This document shows positions 59,282 to 64,000 of a DNA stretch of 64,000 nt, piece after piece. Under the pieces are notes generated by a model that did not search any database, was not told the origin of the DNA, and saw only the letters and a list, made by a program, of their open reading frames with translations. Location: positions 97,148,122 to 97,212,121 of the forward strand of contig CM036618.1 of assembly GCA_020746105.1 (NCBI GenBank), read 5' to 3'. Within the stretch, counting starts at the first letter, position 1, and each line of letters starts with the position of its first letter. Position numbers and translations under genes: made by a program. Origin of the DNA: Trogon surrucura. Its lineage: Eukaryota > Chordata > Aves > Trogoniformes > Trogonidae.

Positions 59282-62139
59282 CTGAGAAAGAAAAATTCTG
59301 TTATCTGCAATATTAAATTGTTGCTTGTATTTTGTTAATTTTAACAGTTACATTCAGAAACTATACTCATATTTCAGGACTTCTGTTGAGGCAAATCTTC
59401 TTAATGTTTACAACTATTCCAGGTTTGGTTAGTGTGGCTGTTAAGAGGGGAAACTGACATATGAGGGTAACTATATGTAAATATAAGTATTTTGAAAAGC
59501 GTGTTAATAGAAACTTACTTCGTACAAGAATATAGAGAAGACTACCCTTAAAAAATTTCCGCTTAAAGAAAAAAAAGGCTGATGGTTCAAACGTACTTGC
59601 AGATCAAAGATTAGCATCTGTTTGACCAGAGAATTAAGCAGATGTCACTGCTATAGAGCTATCCAGGTTATACAAGCTAGGCTAGGCTACAGCCATTTAA
59701 TGCACTTAAATGTTCTCTTTTGGATCACATGTAGATATGATATTTAAGGCCCTCCTTAAAATTTTGTTTCCGTCTCTTAGAAACCTTACTGTCCTACCGC
59801 TAACGATCAGGGCAGACAAAGTGAAGATCAGAAGGAACCTCTTTTGTCCAGACTCGGCTTTCTGTAAGCAAGCCCAGCAAAGAGTGGGAAGGAACAGGAA
59901 TTACAGATCGAGAACACTATCGGGGGAACACCAATGCCCTTTGAGGGGAGAAGCTAGTGTGAAAATATTATGATTTGGGTCATTTAGAGCCATAGCATTT
60001 AAAGCCACCAGTCCTACTAGCAGGACATACAATACTGTGGCAACAGAGGTAGCTAGAAGCAGTGTCCCTATTGTAAGACGGAGTTCTCTCTAGCGAGAGA
60101 GAAAGTGGACTTTGCTGTGTTTTTCAGCGAAGAGCAGGAGGGAACATGCCCTACCTTCTCTCTGCAAGGCTTACTTTGGTCTGTGGCAGCGAACCAATTC
60201 CTTATCATTCCTACCTTAGGCTTTTTTCTTTTTTTAACATAGATCACTAAAACTGAGTCTGAGCATTGCTGAGACAGTGAAGAATCCTGGGTTTATGCCT
60301 TCTCTTTCACAATAAACACCAGGTTATTATGGCTGCTGCAGCAACCTCCCTCTACAGCATGTAAGCTCTGCATCTTAATTAAATCTCACAAATATTGGAA
60401 CAATTCATTCATTAAAGGCAGAGACAGCAATGTAATTCAACTCCGTGTTTGAAATGAGCCAGAAAATTAAATTTTTGTTTCCCTGGCAACAGTCACATTA
60501 CCAGATTATTAACCTATAGTTGCACCTTCAAAAAAGCCCTTCCTTGTTACAGATGATGTCTCTAGAATTTCTGAAAACATGTGAGAACTTCTTCAGAACA
60601 GTTTCCGCTGGACCCATCTTTTCATTTGGAAGTCAACGGCTATTGGGAAAAGGCCCATTATCCTCATCATGAAATGAAGCAAAGACAAGCACCAGAGGAG
60701 ATTCTACACTAGCAAGGAGGAGACCATTGGCCAGTACTAGTACTCTTCAGTGCCTATTTACACGCTGTTCTTATCTGTGATCAGTATTCTCCTGTGTCAT
60801 TTTGATTATACACTCTGCTGCCAGTCTTGTATTTTATCAGTAAGCTAGAGCACGCTTAGCTATAAACATGGGCTCCCAGTTTCACAGCCACAGTAACTGA
60901 CACTACTGTGAAACTACAACATTTGACAGGACTTTTTGAAGATCAGTTGTTCCCCTGCTAGTGTCAGGCTTTTTTTCCGAAAGAAAAAAAAACATTAACT
61001 GTGTCTTTTCCACACATGTGGACGTTCAGCACAGAAAGCAGAAATAACTTTTAAGAACATCACAACAGAAACTTGAAACTATTCAACATTCAAATCTTTT
61101 TTTTTTTTTTAAGCATGTATTTTACGTTTCACTTCTACTACTGAATATAGTCAGATGGTGCTCAGGGTTGCCACTCTGTTTTCTGGGGTGGAGATCAAAA
61201 TCCTAAAAGAAGCTTCCCAACTACAAATTACACCGGTCCCTGGAGTACAAAATCTGCATGCAAGAACACGCAGGCAGATGCATCAGTTGCTCTCAAATTC
61301 AGTTCTACTAAATCATATGTGGGGTACTAGTGAATAGGTCTTAATTTAAAAAAAATCTAGTTTAAAGTCATAATTTTTTCCTACCACCACAGAGCTGCCT
61401 TCACTACAGTCACCATTTTCTAAAAATCTCACATCTGGGTTACAGTAAGTACAATACTGTCTGCATTAAATGCGAGAATGGAGAAAACATTTCACTGTCA
61501 CCAGAAATTACTACTAGTTCACTGACCTTAAAATATCTCTTGAGTTAATCCATTTCAAATTACAGACCGACCTTCTATTCATAGTAAATACCATTTTCTG
61601 ATCTCAAAGCTCAGTTATATTTCCATGGTTTACTTGAAAACTTTCTTCTTTAGTTTATCTTTCTAAATCCCATTAGATATGAATCCTTGTACATTTAGCC
61701 GCATCTTGGTAGTGCACCTTACTTCCCACATACTCATCAGCAGTCCCCTGGGACTAAGCAATGGTACCACTTCTTAAGACGTGTGCGTTGCTGAACTCCT
61801 TTCCTACCCCCGCATCTCTTTATACGCTTTTTGATTTATAAGCGCTCCCTCTGCACTGGTCCATCCTGTGTAATTAAGAACTTAAACTGAAGGCAAGTAG
61901 TGTGTCTGGATACATCCTGTACTGTGGCCTACAAAATATTCAAATATTCAATACAAAGTGGCATTCACTGCAATTATTTATGCTTAAGTAAATCACAATT
62001 TATCTGTAGCCACCAGTGCTGCTGCTTGAAATGAGCCAGTGCTGTCCCGCTCTTCTTTAAACCTTGTCTTTGCTAGGAAACTTTGTTTGTAATGATACTG
62101 ATAATGGCGGGTAATTCTAATGAAGACTCCCACCACATC
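59282..62139 (-). other. RHOQ: RHOQ intron sequence
   Basis: Upstream intron of RHOQ (acceptor CTTTCTCAG on minus ends at 59282). I looked for the exon encoding the VGGKQYLLGLYDTAGQ-type switch region and did not find it. It contains T/A runs (61099-61112) but no recognised gene. Confidence 0.75.
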
Positions 62140-62296
62140 TACCCAGAGAAGTGGTGGAGTCACCGTCCCTGGAGGTGTTAAAAAAACCTGTAGACCTGGC
62201 ACTTGGGGACAGGGTTTAGTGGTCATGGTGGTGTGGGGTTGACAGTTGGACTTGATGACCTTAGACGTCTTTTCCAACCTTAATGATTCTATGATC
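62140..62296 (+). repeat. CR1 LINE 3' end in a RHOQ intron
   Basis: CAGAGAAGTGGTGGAGTCAC, CCGTCCCTGGAGGTGTT and GTTGGACTTGATGACCTTAG, then TTTTCCAACCTTAATGATTC and TATGATC, follow the CR1 C-terminus and 3' UTR in order. The element is on plus, antisense to RHOQ. It is 5'-truncated to about 155 bp. Confidence 0.9.
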
Positions 62297-64000
62297 AGAC
62301 TGGTCCTAGGTCCTCCTAAGAGACCCTGGTGTAAACATTACCAGCAGCTAGTAGCTGCCCCTCAGAAATAGCAATCAAACCTGAAAACTTTCTCAGATGT
62401 ATTGGCGCTAAAGCTGCACTTGGTAAAAGAATCTGAAATACCAAATGAATTTAGACTGAATATTAGGGAAGCCTGGAAAAATCTGACTGCTTCAACACTA
62501 ATTTATTTCCTGAATGTAGCGTAAGGGAAATAAATGTAGTTTACTCTAAAATGAAATGCGACGGCAAAATCTAATTATGCTAGCCAGTCAGCATAAATTC
62601 CAATTTGAGTGCACGTACACACCACCCTGTACAGCAATTAGACTACCAATCTAATTGGGAGAGGCACTGCATGTATATTTAGGCATTAAAAATACTTAAA
62701 GAATTTAACTGGAATATTTTAAGAATATGAATAAGATGGGCAAGAAGGCCACTAAGGATTGAAATAGACAATACAAGTCTTAAAGACCCCAGCCTATAAT
62801 AGTGAAATGGCTCATTCTCCAACATGCTCTGGACTTTAAAACTGTTTGCTCAAGGTGATGAATACAGACAGAAAAACACACTGAAATTACAAGATTTGTA
62901 ATAACTTTAAGCAAAGCATGCTGCCTTGATTGACATTGTATGGAGCAGAATGGAAATTCATACTTTCAAATTTTCATTTCAGCCTAGTTTTGATATTCTG
63001 CAGGTAAGTCTAGCGTTGCCTTCATCTTACTCATTAAAACCTTGAGGTCTCTTTTTCTATGTTACCGTACCAAATAATCTGCCTCTCAGATTTTTTGCTG
63101 CCTTGTACTTGAATACTGAAGCACTCATTTTCACTGTATTTTGGATATTCAGGTGGATTTGCTTTAACATGCCCAAAGTTTGGCTATTTCTTTTCGTGAC
63201 ATTTACCTGCTCAAAAAAAAAAGAGGTCTTGAGGAGCTTTTTGTTTGCAGACTGAAAAATTATATTGCAATTCTGCAGCATTAGATTCTTCTTCAAGGAT
63301 TTGCTCAGACTAAAAGCAAAATGCAATGCAATATTTCAAGCTGTACATTTAATTTTGAACTGATACCTTTATGGATTCCATGGGTATCAGCTGAGAAACA
63401 CAGTTAAAAACACAAAACCTGTATCCCTAACTCTGCCTAACAGTATGTAGCCCTGAGCAAATTATTATCCTCTCTCTACTTGCATCCTCCCATCCATAGG
63501 GGTTTGCTAGCTTAATAATGCATTACTCTTTGCAAGGCACTCCAAAATGCCTTTGATATGTATATAGCTTACATGCAGTGGGCTATTTTTAAAAAATTAA
63601 ACTAACACGAGGTGAAGTCTAATAATTTCTGGACAGCCTTCTTGATCCACAAAAAGCATTTTTTCCTTCTATTTATTACAAAACTGAAGTAAGAAGTGCA
63701 GGCACACTGAGATCCTGCAGAACCAGAGCCTCTGTAGCTCCCCTGGTTGATGGTATCATGCTCCTCCCTGCCCAGGTTAACGTGATGGGGACAGAGGTCC
63801 TTACCCCTCTCTCAGTAATGTGAGACCACAGGCCTCTCTCTCCTCTGGAATGGCATTATAGGGTCTCTCTGTCCAGTTTGGACATGAAAGGCATTTAGAA
63901 GAGTCACCTTCGCAGTCAATAGCTTCCCATGCCTTGACCAAGACCTTTGGGCAAATTCATTCCTCTTGGATCTGGTGCTACAGGTAGTGAAGGAGATGTT
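62297..64000 (-). other. RHOQ: RHOQ intron sequence to the window edge
   Basis: A+T-rich intron up to about 63680. A more G+C-rich stretch to 64000 has short pyrimidine motifs (CTCTCTCCTCTGG, GGTCTCTCTGTCC). I cannot say whether that last part is an unrecognised repeat. No exon was identified. Confidence 0.6.

Noticed and set aside
59282..64000. RHOQ exons 1 and 2
   Set aside because: No minus-strand reading of the P-loop or the DTAGQ exon was found by eye, so they are taken to lie beyond the window edge.
1..64000. CRISPR arrays, bacterial operons, insertion sequences
   Set aside because: Spliced vertebrate genes and avian repeats show this is nuclear eukaryotic DNA. No regularly spaced repeat array was seen.

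Overview
This is nuclear DNA from a bird. The evidence is the repeat content: CR1 LINEs with the characteristic 8-bp GATTCTAT-type tails, a tRNA-derived SINE carrying a CR1 tail, and an avian-type long LTR. There are also three conserved vertebrate genes in a known neighbourhood (CRIPT, PIGF, RHOQ; human 2p21). The tRNA-Ile/CR1 SINE recalls those described from zebra finch, but I cannot name the species.

Layout. Positions 1 to about 33,000 are A+T-rich intergenic DNA in which I find no protein-coding gene. It holds a 0.75-kb CR1 3' end (12029-12784, minus), two copies of one LTR family facing each other (12834-13859 minus; 14849-15615 or beyond, plus), three copies of the SINE (5641-5780, 19796-19857, 23763-23952), a long decayed CR1 with endonuclease and reverse transcriptase domains (26580-29432, plus), a degenerate minisatellite (17750-17930) and older CR1 relics. 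From about 33,000 to 38,492 lies CRIPT on the minus strand, with five coding exons rebuilt base by base (101 aa). A CpG island at about 38,330-39,250 holds a head-to-head promoter with three ETS motifs. PIGF runs on the plus strand from a probable non-coding exon near 38,600 to about 57,255, with five coding exons (219 aa, the same length as human PIGF). RHOQ enters from the right edge on the minus strand. Its last three coding exons (57435-59281) are present, and the exons for the first ~67 residues lie beyond 64,000.

The three genes are functionally unrelated housekeeping genes. CRIPT is a cysteine-rich PDZ-binding and minor-spliceosome protein, PIGF is an ER membrane subunit of GPI-anchor ethanolamine-phosphate transfer, and RHOQ (TC10) is a Rho GTPase. 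CRIPT and PIGF share a promoter, while PIGF and RHOQ converge so closely that their 3' ends nearly touch or overlap.

I see no new gene system. The most noteworthy points are the SINE family, the inverted LTR pair, the compact shared promoter with quadruplex and Z-DNA potential, the tail-to-tail PIGF/RHOQ ends, and two short open blocks (23965-24234 minus; 52905-53175 plus) that I cannot explain.
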